Source: Solibacter sp039934035 (GTDB lineage: Bacteria; Acidobacteriota; Terriglobia; Bryobacterales; Bryobacteraceae). From it: a stretch of DNA of 64,000 nucleotides. A model generated the notes under the pieces. It saw only the letters and a program-made list of their open reading frames with translations, had not been told where the DNA came from and did not search any database. The translations under genes were made by a program, and so were the position numbers. The DNA is taken from the NCBI GenBank assembly GCA_039934035.1, contig JBDTMZ010000168.1:115405-179404 (forward strand). Reading direction: 5' to 3'. Positions 16,597 to 26,900 of the stretch are shown piece by piece (the stretch's first letter is position 1; each line of letters begins with the position of its first letter).

Positions 16597-16971
16597 ATGG
16601 GCGTACGGATCGACAAGTGGCTTTGGGCGGCGCGGTTCTTTAAAACCCGATCGCTGGCGGCCAAGGCCTGCGAACTCGGGCGGATCGAATCCAGCGGACA
16701 GGTCGCCAAACCCGGGCGTGAGGTCAAGCTCGGCGATTCGCTCCTTATCAAGAACGCGGGCGGCGATTTCCACATCGAGGTGCTGGGGCTCAGCGAATTG
16801 CGCGGACCGGCGCCCGTCGCTCAAATGCTCTATCAGGAAACCGAGGCCAGCAAGGAAATGCGCCTCCAACTGGCCGCCGCCCGCAAAGCCATGTCCCCCT
16901 TCGAGCGCGCCGGCGAAATCCGTCCGACCAAACGCGACCGCCGCCAGATGGACCGTTTTCGCGGACGTTAG
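16597..16971 (+). CDS. S4-domain RNA-binding protein, Hsp15-like
   Basis: A 124-residue protein of the HslR/Hsp15 family. The S4 domain occupies residues ~1-65 (VRIDKWLWAARFFKTRSLAA, then GQVAKPGREVKLGDSLLI). The basic C-terminal tail (IRPTKRDRRQMDRFRGR) is also typical. Known Hsp15 binds free 50S subunits that carry a nascent chain and helps recycle stalled ribosomes; the same role is inferred here. Normal length for the family. Confidence 0.88.
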   Translation: MGVRIDKWLWAARFFKTRSLAAKACELGRIESSGQVAKPGREVKLGDSLLIKNAGGDFHIEVLGLSELRGPAPVAQMLYQETEASKEMRLQLAAARKAMSPFERAGEIRPTKRDRRQMDRFRGR

Positions 16972-17137
16972 CCCGCCGCCATCGCAGGGAATAGTAATGG
17001 CGGCAGCGCCTGCACTGTTCGCGTCACCGAAAGTCATCGGTCCGTACGACGGTTATTCGGCATCGGGCAGTTCCAGCCGCCTTGGAAGCGCCCGCGCCCG
17101 GTACAATTACGTGCTGCATGGCGCGAGCATATCGCGC

Positions 17138-19096
17138 CTATGGGTGTATGCGAGCCGCAAACCCGCCGCCTTCGGCGAGGTGGAGCTTGAGTTTTGCGTC
17201 GGCCTTCACAGTGCCCTTCACCAGCTTGTAGTCGCTGGCCATGTGCGCCACGTTGACACCGTCCTGATACTGCTCCATCTTCAGATTTCCGGCGGGCAGG
17301 AAGGACAAATCGACCTCTACGTCATGCGCCTTCCAACTGCTCATCGCGCCGATGTACCAGTCGCGCCCCGAGCGGCGAGCCACTACGACGTATTCGCCGA
17401 TCTTCGCATCCAGCACGCGCGATTCGTCCCACACGGTGGGCACCGCCTGCAGGAATTCCATCGCCTCCGGTTCCCGCAGATAATTCGACGGGCTGTCCGA
17501 CAACATCTGCAGCGGGCTCTCGAAGACTACGTACATCGCCAGTTGATGGCTGCGCGTTCCCATCGCCATCGGACGGTTGAAGTTGGCTGCGAAATCGTCT
17601 TTGTTGGCGTTCAGCATGGCGCCGGGCGTGAAGTCCATCGGCCCCAGGAACATGCGCGTGAAGGGCAGCATGATGTTGTGATCGGGATTGGAATCCTTAC
17701 TCCACTTGCTCCATTCCATGCCTTTCACGCCTTCGGTGCTGATCAGGTTGGGCCAGGTGCGCGTCATCCCGGCGGAGCGGATGGCGCCGTGATAATCCAC
17801 CAGCATCTTGCGCTTCGCGCATTCCCGCGTCAAATCGTAGAAGAACTGAATCATCTTCTGATCGTCGCGCTGCATGAAATCGACCTTGATGCCGGCAACG
17901 CCCCACTTCGTGTACTGGTCGAACGCCTTCTCCTGCTGGTCAGCCATGGTTTTCCAGATCACCCACAGAATTACGCCTACCTTTTTCTGCTTCGCATAGG
18001 CCATCAATTCTTCCATGTTGATCTCAGGCACCACATCCAGCACGTTGCCGAGTTTGTACCAGCCCTCGTCGAGGATGATGTAGGGCAGCCCGTACTTCGC
18101 CGCGAAATCGATGTAGTACTTGTACGTCGCCGTGTTCACGCCACCTTTGAAATCCACGCCGTAGACGTTGTTCGCATTCCACCAGTCCCACGCCACTTTG
18201 CCGGGCTTGATCCACGACGTGTCCTGCACCAGGGAAGGCTTCTGCAACAGCCACACCAGCGGATTGGTGATCAGGCCGCCATCTTTTTCCGCAATGCCGA
18301 ACAGGCGCCACGGGTAGGTCCGCGTGCCCTTGGTGACGGCGAGGTAGTCGGCCGCCTGCGTGACTTTGAAATCGCGATCGCCGGTCAGCGTCTCCTTCAG
18401 CGGATAGGGCGGGAACGCCGCGGTCAGCGCATTGCCGGAGGTGCCGCGGAACCACAACCCGGGATAGTCATCCACGTCGGAATCCGCCAGCGCGACTTTC
18501 ACGCCGCCTGCATCCACCACCGCCGGCACAGAGGCCAGCGTCTCTGTCTTGATGGTGTCGAGTTTGCGCGGCAGGAAAACCCGCTCGTTGTGCGAGTAGA
18601 AACTTTCTTCCACCGGGTAGTACACCGTGTGATTGCCGGCAAAGTGGAACACCGCCTCCTCGCCGTAGACTTTGACTTCGGCCTTCGGCAGCGACGTTTC
18701 CAGGCGGTAGGCGGCGCCTTCGTCGTAGGCGCGGAACGTCACGGCGAGTCCGCCTTCGGTGTCGATGCGCACCTCGTTGTAATGCTCGCGAATGCGCGCG
18801 GACTTTTGTTTGACCACCGGCTCCAGCATCTGGTCGACGTTGCGCTCCTTGGCCGAAAGCACTTTCACATTGCGGCCGAGTGTCGTCTGATCGATGTTTA
18901 TCGAGAGCGACGAATCCTGTAGCAGGGGCGCTCCATTGTATAGAACGTCGTACTGGATGCGGGCGCCGGCGCGAATGCGGATTTCGATCTTGCGGTCGGG
19001 CGACCGGAGGGTGTAATTGGACTGAGCTGTGGCGCCGGGTGCGAGCCACAGGCACATGGTGGTGAGTGCGAGGAGAAGTGTCTTTAAGGATTGCAT
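17138..19096 (-). CDS. Glycoside hydrolase family 97 (alpha-glucosidase/galactosidase)
   Basis: A 652-residue exported enzyme. The ATG at 19096 begins a signal peptide (MQSLKTLLLALTTMCLWLAPGATAQ). The reading frame stays open upstream only because it runs through dispersed repeats at 19187-19284. Three GH97 parts are visible: the N-terminal beta-sandwich (SPDRKIEIRIRAG), the TIM barrel with WDWWNANNVYG, YIILDEGWY and GVAGIKVDFMQRDDQ, and a C-terminal sheet. HNIMLPFTRMFLGPMDFTPG is a characteristic GH97 stretch. Members hydrolyse alpha-glucosides (inverting) or alpha-galactosides (retaining); I cannot decide from the sequence. Likely periplasmic, in polysaccharide use. Confidence 0.93.
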   Translation of the reverse strand: MQSLKTLLLALTTMCLWLAPGATAQSNYTLRSPDRKIEIRIRAGARIQYDVLYNGAPLLQDSSLSINIDQTTLGRNVKVLSAKERNVDQMLEPVVKQKSARIREHYNEVRIDTEGGLAVTFRAYDEGAAYRLETSLPKAEVKVYGEEAVFHFAGNHTVYYPVEESFYSHNERVFLPRKLDTIKTETLASVPAVVDAGGVKVALADSDVDDYPGLWFRGTSGNALTAAFPPYPLKETLTGDRDFKVTQAADYLAVTKGTRTYPWRLFGIAEKDGGLITNPLVWLLQKPSLVQDTSWIKPGKVAWDWWNANNVYGVDFKGGVNTATYKYYIDFAAKYGLPYIILDEGWYKLGNVLDVVPEINMEELMAYAKQKKVGVILWVIWKTMADQQEKAFDQYTKWGVAGIKVDFMQRDDQKMIQFFYDLTRECAKRKMLVDYHGAIRSAGMTRTWPNLISTEGVKGMEWSKWSKDSNPDHNIMLPFTRMFLGPMDFTPGAMLNANKDDFAANFNRPMAMGTRSHQLAMYVVFESPLQMLSDSPSNYLREPEAMEFLQAVPTVWDESRVLDAKIGEYVVVARRSGRDWYIGAMSSWKAHDVEVDLSFLPAGNLKMEQYQDGVNVAHMASDYKLVKGTVKADAKLKLHLAEGGGFAARIHP

Positions 19097-19186
19097 GGCG
19101 GACCTGAAGCGCCATTGTAGCTCCCGGCAATCCGCGGGACGGACCTGTGCAGACCATGGTGTTTCGTGGGCTGTTGAGGGATGACA

Positions 19187-19284
19187 GGGTCGGAAGACGG
19201 TCGCTCCCTCACGGTCGCGGCTCCGATTGTCGGCGGTCGGCAGGGTCGAAAGACGGTCGCTCACGCACGGTCGCGGCTCCGATT
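19187..19284. repeat. Two tandem copies of a dispersed ~42-base repeat (family A)
   Basis: Copies at 19187-19228 and 19243-19284 share the pattern GGGTCGRAAGACGGTCGCTC then ACGGTCGCGGCTCCGATT. A third copy is at 23914-23955, and a partial in-frame copy is at 38004-38034 within the RodA-PBP2 gene. The unit contains ACGGTCGC twice. It fills most of the 232-base gap before the GH97 gene. No ORF or transposase is associated. Confidence 0.8.
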
Positions 19285-19328
19285 GCGGGCGTCTTCCATC
19301 GAAATTTGCGGTCGCAACGCCGATGCAG

Positions 19329-20117
19329 CTACTTCTTTTTGGTAGCGGGCGGCAGGACGGGCGGAGTGGTCGGCTGGCCCGCAGGCTTGCCGTCTTCCAC
19401 CACATCGCCGAACTTGATGGTCGAACGGCCCTCGTACTTCTTGTAATCCTGATACCGCACCGTCATGCGGATCGCCACGCTTTCGCCGCTCTTGAAGTGC
19501 AGCGTGTCGCTGGCGCGCGTGTAGGTGGGGAACCAGTATTTCTTGTCAATCTGTTCCCGGTAGGTTTCGAACTTCGGGAACGCCTGATCGCCTTTCACGA
19601 TGCCCACGCCTTTTCCGTAGGTCTTCACGATCTGCAGGTCCTGATCGTCCACCCAGATCTGCCCTTCGAAATACCGCTTGCCCGCCAACATCTTTTTCGG
19701 CTTTACGGAGAACGTGTAGCAGCCGACTTCGTCGATCTTTTCTTTGCCGAGGTAGGCGATGTCGTAATTCGGAATCTCCGGAGTGGTCAGGACGAACGGC
19801 TGGATGTTGCGCAAATCCTGCACGTCTTCCGGCGAGAGGCTGATCTGCCGCAGGGAGATGACGGGCGCGTACACCACCTTCTCAATGCGCTTGCCTTCCG
19901 GGGTGAAGATGATGTCGTCCACCTCTTCCCACTTTCCGCCGCCGTTGACCTCTTCCATCTTCACGCTCTGGCGGTAGGTGTAGTTGTTGCGCGCCTGCTG
20001 AAACTCCATTTCCTTGGCCGCAAATTTCTGTATGATATCGGCCGCATTGACCTCGTCGGCCGCCCAAGTGGGCAGGCATAGGCCCGCGATGGCGGCGGTC
20101 AGCATGATTACGCGCAT
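19329..20117 (-). CDS. Exported hypothetical protein, LolA/outer-membrane-lipoprotein-sorting-like
   Basis: A 262-residue exported protein with signal peptide MRVIMLTAAIAGLCLPTWA and a long beta-rich body. The pattern VKPKKMLAGKRYFEGQIWVDDQDLQIVKT resembles the LolA-like sorting fold widespread in acidobacteria, where many copies of unknown role occur. The tail is Pro-rich and basic (PPVLPPATKKK). There is no lipobox. A role in lipoprotein handling is only a fold-based guess. It starts 24 bases after the acyl-CoA dehydrogenase stop on the same strand. Confidence 0.7.
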   Translation of the reverse strand: MRVIMLTAAIAGLCLPTWAADEVNAADIIQKFAAKEMEFQQARNNYTYRQSVKMEEVNGGGKWEEVDDIIFTPEGKRIEKVVYAPVISLRQISLSPEDVQDLRNIQPFVLTTPEIPNYDIAYLGKEKIDEVGCYTFSVKPKKMLAGKRYFEGQIWVDDQDLQIVKTYGKGVGIVKGDQAFPKFETYREQIDKKYWFPTYTRASDTLHFKSGESVAIRMTVRYQDYKKYEGRSTIKFGDVVEDGKPAGQPTTPPVLPPATKKK

Positions 20118-20141
20118 GGTTCCCTCACTGGTGAGACGGAT

Positions 20142-21314
20142 TCACTTGCCCAATAGTTTCTTCGCAATCGTGACGAGCTGGATGTTGCTGGTACCCTCGT
20201 AGATGCGCCCGATCTTGGCATCGCGGTATAACTTTTCAACGGGATAATCCTTGGTAATCCCCACCCCGCCGTGGACTTCGATGGCCTTGGACGCCACCCG
20301 CTCCGCTATCTCAGAACTATAATACTTCGCCATGGCCGCCTCCGTGAGGAAGGGCAATCCGGCATCGCGGAGCCGTGCCGCATTGTAGACCAGCAGTCGC
20401 GCCGCCTCCACTTCCACCGCCATCTTCGCCAGATCGAATTGCACGCCCTGGAATTCGCCGATGGGTTTGCCGAACTGCTTGCGCTCGCGAGCATAGGCCA
20501 CTGCTGCGTCCAGCGCTCCCCTGGCGAGTCCGATCATCTGCGCGCCAATCGCAATCCGCCCTTCGTTCAGCGTCTCGATCGCGATCTTGTAGCCCTTGCC
20601 CACCTCGCCCATCACGTTCTCGCGCGGCACCCGGCAGTTGTCCAGAATCAGTTCACAGGTGGAAGACGCGCGCAGCCCGAGCTTGTCCTCTTTCTTGCCC
20701 ACCTGGAAGCCCGGGAAATCGCGCTCGATCAGAAATGCCGTGATCCCGCGGTATCCCGCCTCCGGATTGGCGTTGGCGAAGAGCAGAAAGAAACCGGATT
20801 CCGCGGCGTTGGTGATCCACAATTTCCGTCCGTTGAGCAGGAAATGGTCGCCCCGGTCCTCCGCGCGCGTCGCCAGGGCGAACGCGTCAGACCCCGAACC
20901 CGCCTCTGACAGCGCATACGACGCTACCATTTCGGAGGCCAGCCGCGGCAAGTACTTCGCCTTCTGCTCCGCATTGGCCCAACGCAGCAGAGCATTGTTG
21001 CAGATGGTGTTCTGTACGTCCACGATCACGCCGGCCGATGGGTCCACCGCGGATAGTTCTTCCACCGCAAGAATCGCCTGAAAAAATGTGCCGCCCTGGC
21101 CCCCGTACTCCTCGGGGATTTCGATCCCCATCAAACCCATTTCGAAAAACTGCTGGATGATTTCCTTGCGGAACGCTCCGGCCTCGTCCATCGCGCGCAC
21201 GTGCGGCCGGATCTGCTCCCGTGCAAAGCGGCGCACGGTGCTTTGGAACAGCGCTTCGTCTTCCGACAGCGCGGTCAACGGCGCCCGCATGACTTCGGTT
21301 TGAGGTGCGGCCAT
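20142..21314 (-). CDS. Acyl-CoA dehydrogenase
   Basis: A 390-residue flavoprotein that oxidises acyl-CoA to enoyl-CoA. Typical motifs: YALSEAGSGSDAFAL (FAD and substrate loop), LWITNAAESGFFLLFA, IGAQMIGLARGALDAAVAYARERKQFGKPIGEFQ, and the C-terminal EVHGGVGITKDYPVEKLYRDAKIGRIYEGTS, whose YEGT supplies the catalytic Glu of short/medium-chain enzymes. The ATG at 21314 is chosen. The reading frame is open further up only through a dispersed repeat (21363-21401), giving a false extension that reads GIRLCLVHLSAARTT. The chain-length class cannot be told; the sequence resembles short-chain/butyryl types. Confidence 0.92.
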   Translation of the reverse strand: MAAPQTEVMRAPLTALSEDEALFQSTVRRFAREQIRPHVRAMDEAGAFRKEIIQQFFEMGLMGIEIPEEYGGQGGTFFQAILAVEELSAVDPSAGVIVDVQNTICNNALLRWANAEQKAKYLPRLASEMVASYALSEAGSGSDAFALATRAEDRGDHFLLNGRKLWITNAAESGFFLLFANANPEAGYRGITAFLIERDFPGFQVGKKEDKLGLRASSTCELILDNCRVPRENVMGEVGKGYKIAIETLNEGRIAIGAQMIGLARGALDAAVAYARERKQFGKPIGEFQGVQFDLAKMAVEVEAARLLVYNAARLRDAGLPFLTEAAMAKYYSSEIAERVASKAIEVHGGVGITKDYPVEKLYRDAKIGRIYEGTSNIQLVTIAKKLLGK

Positions 21315-21362
21315 TTTCGAAGCATACACCTTCCGGTGTGCTTGAAGTTGCTGTGTCGTCCG

Positions 21363-21401
21363 AGCTGCGCTCAGATGGACAAGGCAGAGCCTTATCCCAC
21401 T
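21363..21401. repeat. Dispersed repeat (family B), first copy
   Basis: This 39-base stretch matches 41585-41623 at about 36 of 39 positions. The core is GATGGACAAGGC, then AGAGCCTTATCCCACT, and contains the small hairpin AAGGC-AGA-GCCTT. It lies just upstream of the acyl-CoA dehydrogenase start, in the 260-base gap before ald; the rest of that gap shows no gene. It is related to the longer units at 27.8 and 47.2 kb. Confidence 0.8.
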
Positions 21402-21574
21402 TTCGCGCTTCGAAGCGGGGAGGACGGGCCACAAAAAAGCGACGGCCCTTCCCCCCCGGAATTGCGGTGCGGCAGGCGATCAGGGCTCGCCCATGCAGGT
21501 CAGACGAGTCACACAAATACATTCGAAGCGCGAGCAGGCCGCACCCTGCGTGAGCCTGCCCGAGTTTGCGTGGC

Positions 21575-22687
21575 TTACGCCAAGCTTGCCACGGCGCGCC
21601 ATTCGCGCCCTTGCGATTCGCCGACCGCCTTATAGGTGACGAAGCCCTTATAGGTATTCACGCCCTCGCGCAGCGCCGCGTGACGCTGGCACGCCTCTTC
21701 CAACCCGTGATTTGCCAACTCCAGCAGATACGGGAATGTCGCGTTGGTCAGCCCGAAGGTCGAAGTGTGCGGCACCGCGGCCGGCATGTTCGACACGCAA
21801 TAGTGCAGTACGCCGTCCACAAAATAGATGGGCTCGGTATGCGTCGTGGCATGCGACGTCTCAAAGCAGCCGCCCTGATCGATCGCCACGTCCACCACCA
21901 CCGCGCCGCGCTTCATCTTCGCGATCATTTCGCGGCGCACCAGGCGCGGGGCCGACGCTCCCGGAATCAGGACCGCTCCCACCACGAGATCTGCCGTCCG
22001 CAGATTCTCCGTGATCGTCCACGTGTTGGATGCCAGCGTGACCACCTGCCCGTTGAAAATGTCGTCGAGCTCGCGCAGGCGGTTCAAATTGCGATCGATG
22101 ATGGAGACGTGCGCGCCCATGCCGACCGCGATCTTCGCCGCATTCGTCCCCACAATGCCGCCGCCCAGAATCACTACGTTGGCGGGCGCTACGCCGGGCA
22201 CGCCGCCCAGCAGAATGCCGCGTCCGCCGCTCGGCCGCTCCAGATATTGCGCGCCCACCTGCACGCTCATGCGGCCCGCCACTTCGCTCATCGGGGTGAG
22301 CAGGGGCAGGGAACCGTCGCGCTCGCGAATGGTCTCATAGGCTACGCCGCTGACGTGGGATGCCACCAGTCTGTCGGTGAGTTCGGGCAAGGGCGCGAGG
22401 TGCAGGTAGGTGAAGAGAATCAGTCCTGGGCGGAAAAAATCGTACTCCGCCTTCTGTGGTTCTTTCACTTTGACAACCAGGTCCGCCTTCCGCCACACCT
22501 CGGCCGCGGACGACAGAATGTGCGCACCCGCTTCCACATATTCCTGATCGGTGAGCGAACTGCCTTCGCCCGCGTGAGTCTCCACCAGAACGTCATGGCC
22601 GGCTTCGCGCAGCGCGGCAACGCCGCTCGGCACCAAGCCTACCCGCGATTCGTGGTCTTTGATTTCTCTCGGAACGCCAATAATCAT
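21575..22687 (-). CDS. ald: Alanine dehydrogenase
   Basis: A 370-residue NAD-dependent enzyme converting L-alanine to pyruvate and ammonia. It starts MIIGVPREIKDHESRVGL (Arg and Lys substrate-binding region), has KVKEPQKAEYDFF, the nucleotide-binding loop VVILGGGIVGTNAAKIAVGMGA, and DVAIDQGGCFETS near the active site. The length matches the family (~371). GGAGAGG lies six bases before the ATG. Divergent from the cytochrome gene, with about 80 bases between the starts. It feeds amino-acid nitrogen into central metabolism. Confidence 0.96.
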   Translation of the reverse strand: MIIGVPREIKDHESRVGLVPSGVAALREAGHDVLVETHAGEGSSLTDQEYVEAGAHILSSAAEVWRKADLVVKVKEPQKAEYDFFRPGLILFTYLHLAPLPELTDRLVASHVSGVAYETIRERDGSLPLLTPMSEVAGRMSVQVGAQYLERPSGGRGILLGGVPGVAPANVVILGGGIVGTNAAKIAVGMGAHVSIIDRNLNRLRELDDIFNGQVVTLASNTWTITENLRTADLVVGAVLIPGASAPRLVRREMIAKMKRGAVVVDVAIDQGGCFETSHATTHTEPIYFVDGVLHYCVSNMPAAVPHTSTFGLTNATFPYLLELANHGLEEACQRHAALREGVNTYKGFVTYKAVGESQGREWRAVASLA

Positions 22688-22766
22688 GCGCTGCCTCTCC
22701 GAAGTTAGCTTAACACCACGGCAAGGTGGGATCGATATCTTTGAGCTATCGTGTTGCATTCGTAAA

Positions 22767-23909
22767 ATGCCGCGCGACATACTCATAAGGATGGGGATTC
22801 GACGAGGGACTGGTTTATTTTTGGGCGCCTGCCTCGCCTTGCACGCCGCCGTGTTGCCGGTCATCCCCGGAGACTCACGGCGCGGTGCAAAGCTCTTTGA
22901 GGCCGAGCAATGTATCAAGTGCCATGCCGTGAATGGACGCGGCGGAAGGATGGGGCTCGACCTCAGTCGCGTCGTGCATCGCAATTACACGCCGGCGCAC
23001 TTCACCAGTAACATGTGGAATCACGCGCCCACCATGTGGGGCGCCATCGAAGCTGCCAAGATCAAGCAGCCGCAACTCACGCCCCAGGGCGCGGCGGACC
23101 TCTTCGCCTATTTCTACTCAGCGCGATTCTTCGATAAGCCCGGCGAAGCCGCCACGGGCAAGGCGCTTTTCGAAAGCCGGCAGTGCGCCACCTGCCACGG
23201 CATTACGGATTCCAAGGCGGAAGGCGCCACCCCCGTGGCGAAATGGGAATCGCTCGCCGACCCCATTCTGCTGGTGCAGCAGATGTGGAATCACAGCTAT
23301 CGCATGCGCCAGGCGTTCGCCCGGCGGGGTTTGAAATGGCAGGTGCTGACTGCCGGCGAACTCAACGACATCCTTGTCTACCTGCGCGAACTGCCGCAGA
23401 CCAGGCAGCAGGAAGGCCAGTTTTCCAATACCAGCGGCGCCGGCGGCGAGAAACTGTTTCAGGCCAAAGGCTGCGTGAACTGTCATAAAGGCAATCTGGC
23501 GCTGGAGGGCCGCCTCAAGAATATGACGCTCACCGACATCGCCGTCGACATGTGGAACCACGCGCCGCGCATGCTGGAGACGCCGCCTACGTTTACGCAG
23601 GATGAGATGCGCGAACTGCTGAGCTACCTCTGGATGCGCCAGTTGGTCTACCCGGGCGGCAGTGTCGCCGAGGGCGAAAAGGTCTTCAAGGCCCAGCAGT
23701 GCTCCAAGTGCCACGCGGGCGGACAGTTTGGCGCGCGTCAACTCCCGGGTCAGGCCGCGCAGTATTCCGAGGTGACCCTCATTTCCGCGCTATGGCGGCA
23801 CGGTCCGAATATGCTGCGCCGGATGAAGTCGGCCGGCATTGCGTGGCCGCGGTTCAAGAATCCCCAGGACGTCGCGGACCTGATCGCCTACCTGAACTCG
23901 GTCCAGTAG
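22767..23909 (+). CDS. Exported four-haem cytochrome c of repeated modules
   Basis: A 380-residue exported protein (signal region ~9-30, GLFLGACLALHAAVLPV). Four CxxCH haem sites are visible: CIKCH (~49), CATCH (~140), CVNCH (~236) and CSKCH (~311). Each is followed 40-60 residues later by a similar motif, WNHAPTM, WNHSYRM, WNHAPRM and WRHGPNM, so the protein appears to be four repeats of one class I c-type module with a conserved Met as likely sixth ligand. It should act in periplasmic electron transfer; partners are not in the window. The start could instead be the ATG at 22791. It ends 4 bases before a family A repeat. Confidence 0.85.
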   Translation: MPRDILIRMGIRRGTGLFLGACLALHAAVLPVIPGDSRRGAKLFEAEQCIKCHAVNGRGGRMGLDLSRVVHRNYTPAHFTSNMWNHAPTMWGAIEAAKIKQPQLTPQGAADLFAYFYSARFFDKPGEAATGKALFESRQCATCHGITDSKAEGATPVAKWESLADPILLVQQMWNHSYRMRQAFARRGLKWQVLTAGELNDILVYLRELPQTRQQEGQFSNTSGAGGEKLFQAKGCVNCHKGNLALEGRLKNMTLTDIAVDMWNHAPRMLETPPTFTQDEMRELLSYLWMRQLVYPGGSVAEGEKVFKAQQCSKCHAGGQFGARQLPGQAAQYSEVTLISALWRHGPNMLRRMKSAGIAWPRFKNPQDVADLIAYLNSVQ

Positions 23910-23913
23910 GAGA

Positions 23914-23955
23914 GGGTCGAAAGACGGTCGCTCCCTCACGGTCGCGGCTCTGATT
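23914..23955. repeat. Dispersed repeat family A, third copy
   Basis: Near-identical to 19187-19228 (GGGTCGAAAGACGGTCGCTC, then ACGGTCGCGGCTCTGATT). It lies in the 70-base gap between the converging cytochrome and 2-oxoglutarate dehydrogenase genes, so it could be part of a bidirectional termination region, although no T-run is present. Confidence 0.8.
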
Positions 23956-23979
23956 GGTGTATGTCCCCTCGCCCGCCGC

Positions 23980-26900
23980 TTACTTCTTTCTTCGCGCCAC
24001 CACGCGCACTTTGCGCGTCTGCGAGATCGCGCCCGCAGTCAGCGCGTCGTTGACGATCTCCGCCTGCTCCTGCTGATGCCGCTTCCCGCTGCCCGTCGCC
24101 GGACTGGCGCTTTCCGCCCGTCCGACGTAGCGAACTTCACGCCGCGAGGCATCCAGCAGCGGCTGTATTTGCTCCCGCAGGAACCGCCACGGACCCATAT
24201 TCCGAGGCTCTTCCTGCGCCCACACCACTTCCGCCGACGGGCTGTAGCGCGCCAGAATATCGCGCGCCTGATCGGCCGCGAACGGATACAGTTGCTCCAC
24301 CCGGATCAGCGCCACATGACTGGCCTGGCGCTCCTCGCGCGCGGCCAGCAGATCGTAATAGATCTTCCCCGAGCAGAAAACCAATCGCGTGACCGGCGCC
24401 GCATCCCCGGGGTCGCTCACGATTTCGTTGAAACCGCCGCTGGTGAATTCCTGCAGCGACGACATCGCCTTCGGATGGCGCAGCAGGCTCTTCGGCGTGA
24501 AGACTACCAGCGGCTTGCGCGTGCCGCGGCGGTCGTGCCCGCCGTACATCTGCCGCCTCAGCATGTGGAAATACTGCGCCGGCGTGGTGCAGTTGCACAC
24601 CAGCATATTGTTCTCCGCGCACAACGTCAAAAACCGTTCGATGCGCGCGCTGGAGTGTTCCGGCCCCTGCCCTTCATAGCCGTGCGGCAAGAGCATCACC
24701 AGGCCGCTCGGTTGGCCCCACTTCTGCTCGCAGCAGGAGATAAACTGATCGATCATGATCTGCGCGCCATTGGCGAAATCGCCGAACTGCGCCTCCCAGA
24801 TCACCAGCGAAAGCGGGTCCGCCACGCTGTAGCCGAATTCGAAACCCAGCACCGCGTATTCGCTTAGGGAACTGTCCACCACGTCGAATTTTCCCTGGTC
24901 GGGAGTGATGTGCTGCATCGGCACATACCGCTTGCCGGTCTCCGAATCGTAGAACGCGAGGTGACGCTGGCTGAAGGTGCCGCGTCCCGAATCCTGACCG
25001 CTCAGCCGCACCGGCGTGCCTTCCAGCGCGAGCGTGCCGAAGGCCAGCGCTTCGCCGAATGCCCAATCGAGATTGCCGCCGTTAGCCACCAGATCGCGCC
25101 GCTTCTCGATGAAGCCGCGCAGTTTCGGATGCAGGTGGAAATTCTCCGGGAAGTGCGTAAGTCCGCGGATCACGCGCTCCAGCACCTGCTGATTCACGGC
25201 CGTGCGCGGGCAGAACCCGCCGATCTCTTCGCCCGGTACCGCGCTCAATTCCTGCAATTCGTAATGCTCGGCGCGCTCCTGCACCGCGTCGTAGGCAGTG
25301 GACAGGCGCGCCGCCGCTTCCTTGCGCAGCGCCGCGCATTCTTCCTCGTTGGCCACGCCTTCGCGCGTCAGGCGCTGCGCATACAGTTTGCCCACGGGTG
25401 GCTGCACTTTGATCTTGCGATACATCAGCGGCTGCGTGTAGCTCGGGTCGTCGCCTTCGTTGTGCCCGTGGCGGCGGTAGCAGATCATGTCGATCACGAC
25501 ATCCGTCTTGAACCGCTGGCGATAATCGAACGCAATCTGCACCACGCGGATCGCGGCATCGGGATCGTCCCCGTTGACGTGGAAAATCGGCGCCTGCACG
25601 CCGCGCGCGATGTCCGTCGAGTAGGGCGTCGATCGCGAGAAATCCGGCAGCGTCGTGAAGCCGATCTGGTTGTTGATGATCAGGTGAATGGTGCCGCCCG
25701 TGGAGTAGCCGTCGAGCTGCGAAAGATTCAGGGTTTCCGCCACCACGCCCTGCCCGGCAAACGCGGCGTCGCCGTGAATCAGCACCGGAATCACGCGCTC
25801 GCGCTCCGTATCGCCCAGGCGATCCTGCTTCGGACGCACGATGCCTTCCACCACCGGACCGACCGCTTCCAGGTGGCTCGGGTTCGGCGACACCGACACC
25901 ACGATCTCGCGGCCGCTCCCCGTCTTGCGCACGCCCGTCGCGCCCAGGTGATATTTCACGTCGCCCGAGCCTTGGGTGCTGCTCGGGTCGATGGCGCCTT
26001 CGAATTCGCTGAAGATCTGCTTGACGTCTTTGCCCACCGTGTTGGCCAGAACGTTCAGGCGCCCGCGGTGCGCCATGCCCATCACGACCTCGTGCACATT
26101 GTGCGACGCGGCCCGCTCCAGCAGTTCGTCGAGGATGGCCAGCGCCGTTTCGGCGCCTTCCAGCGCGAAGCGCTTCTGGCCGACAAACCGCGAGTGCAGG
26201 AAGTGTTCGAACTCTTCGCCCGCCATCACAGAGCGCAGGGCGCGCAGGCGCGTCTCCCGGTCGAGAGTCCAGTTATTGGCCTCCGGCTCCATGCGGTGCT
26301 GCAGCCAGCGCTTCTGCGCGGGTACCTGGATGTTCATGTACTCGCAGCCGATTTTGCCGCAGTAGGTCCGGCGCAGCGTCTCCAGAATTTCACGCAGGGT
26401 CGCCACCGCTTTGGGTGCGCCTTCGCCAATCGCCTCGCCCAGGCTGCCCGTGAGGAATTCGCGATCCAGATCCCAGATTGTCAGTCCGTAGGTTTCCGGA
26501 TCCAGTTCCGCGTGGTAGCTCGGCTCCGCGCCCAGCGGGTCGAGGTCCGCAATCAAATGTCCACGCACGCGGTACGCGTTGATCATCTGCATGATCCCCG
26601 CTTCCTTGGCGATCTCGGCGTAGCGCGCGGCGCTCACGCCCGGCAGCGAGGGCTTCTTGTCGGTCTCCCAACGCACCGGCATGTGCGGCATCCGCAGGTG
26701 ATTGAACACCTCTTCGTAGAAGCCGTCCTTGCCGTCCAGCAGCGCCTGCACGCGGCCCAGGAAGGCGCCGCTTTCCGCGCCCTGTATGATGCGGTGATCG
26801 TAGGTGCACGTCATCGTCATCACCTTGCTGAGCCCCAGCATCGCCCGCGTTTCTTCGGCCGACCCGTGGTACTCCGCCGGGTAGTCGATCGCGCCCGTGG

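Noticed and set aside
19097..19405. N-terminal extension of the GH97 protein
   Set aside because: The added residues are translated dispersed repeats placed before a clear signal peptide at 19096.
21315..21434. N-terminal extension of the acyl-CoA dehydrogenase
   Set aside because: It translates the family B repeat (GIRLCLVHL...), which also appears before the unrelated kinase gene.
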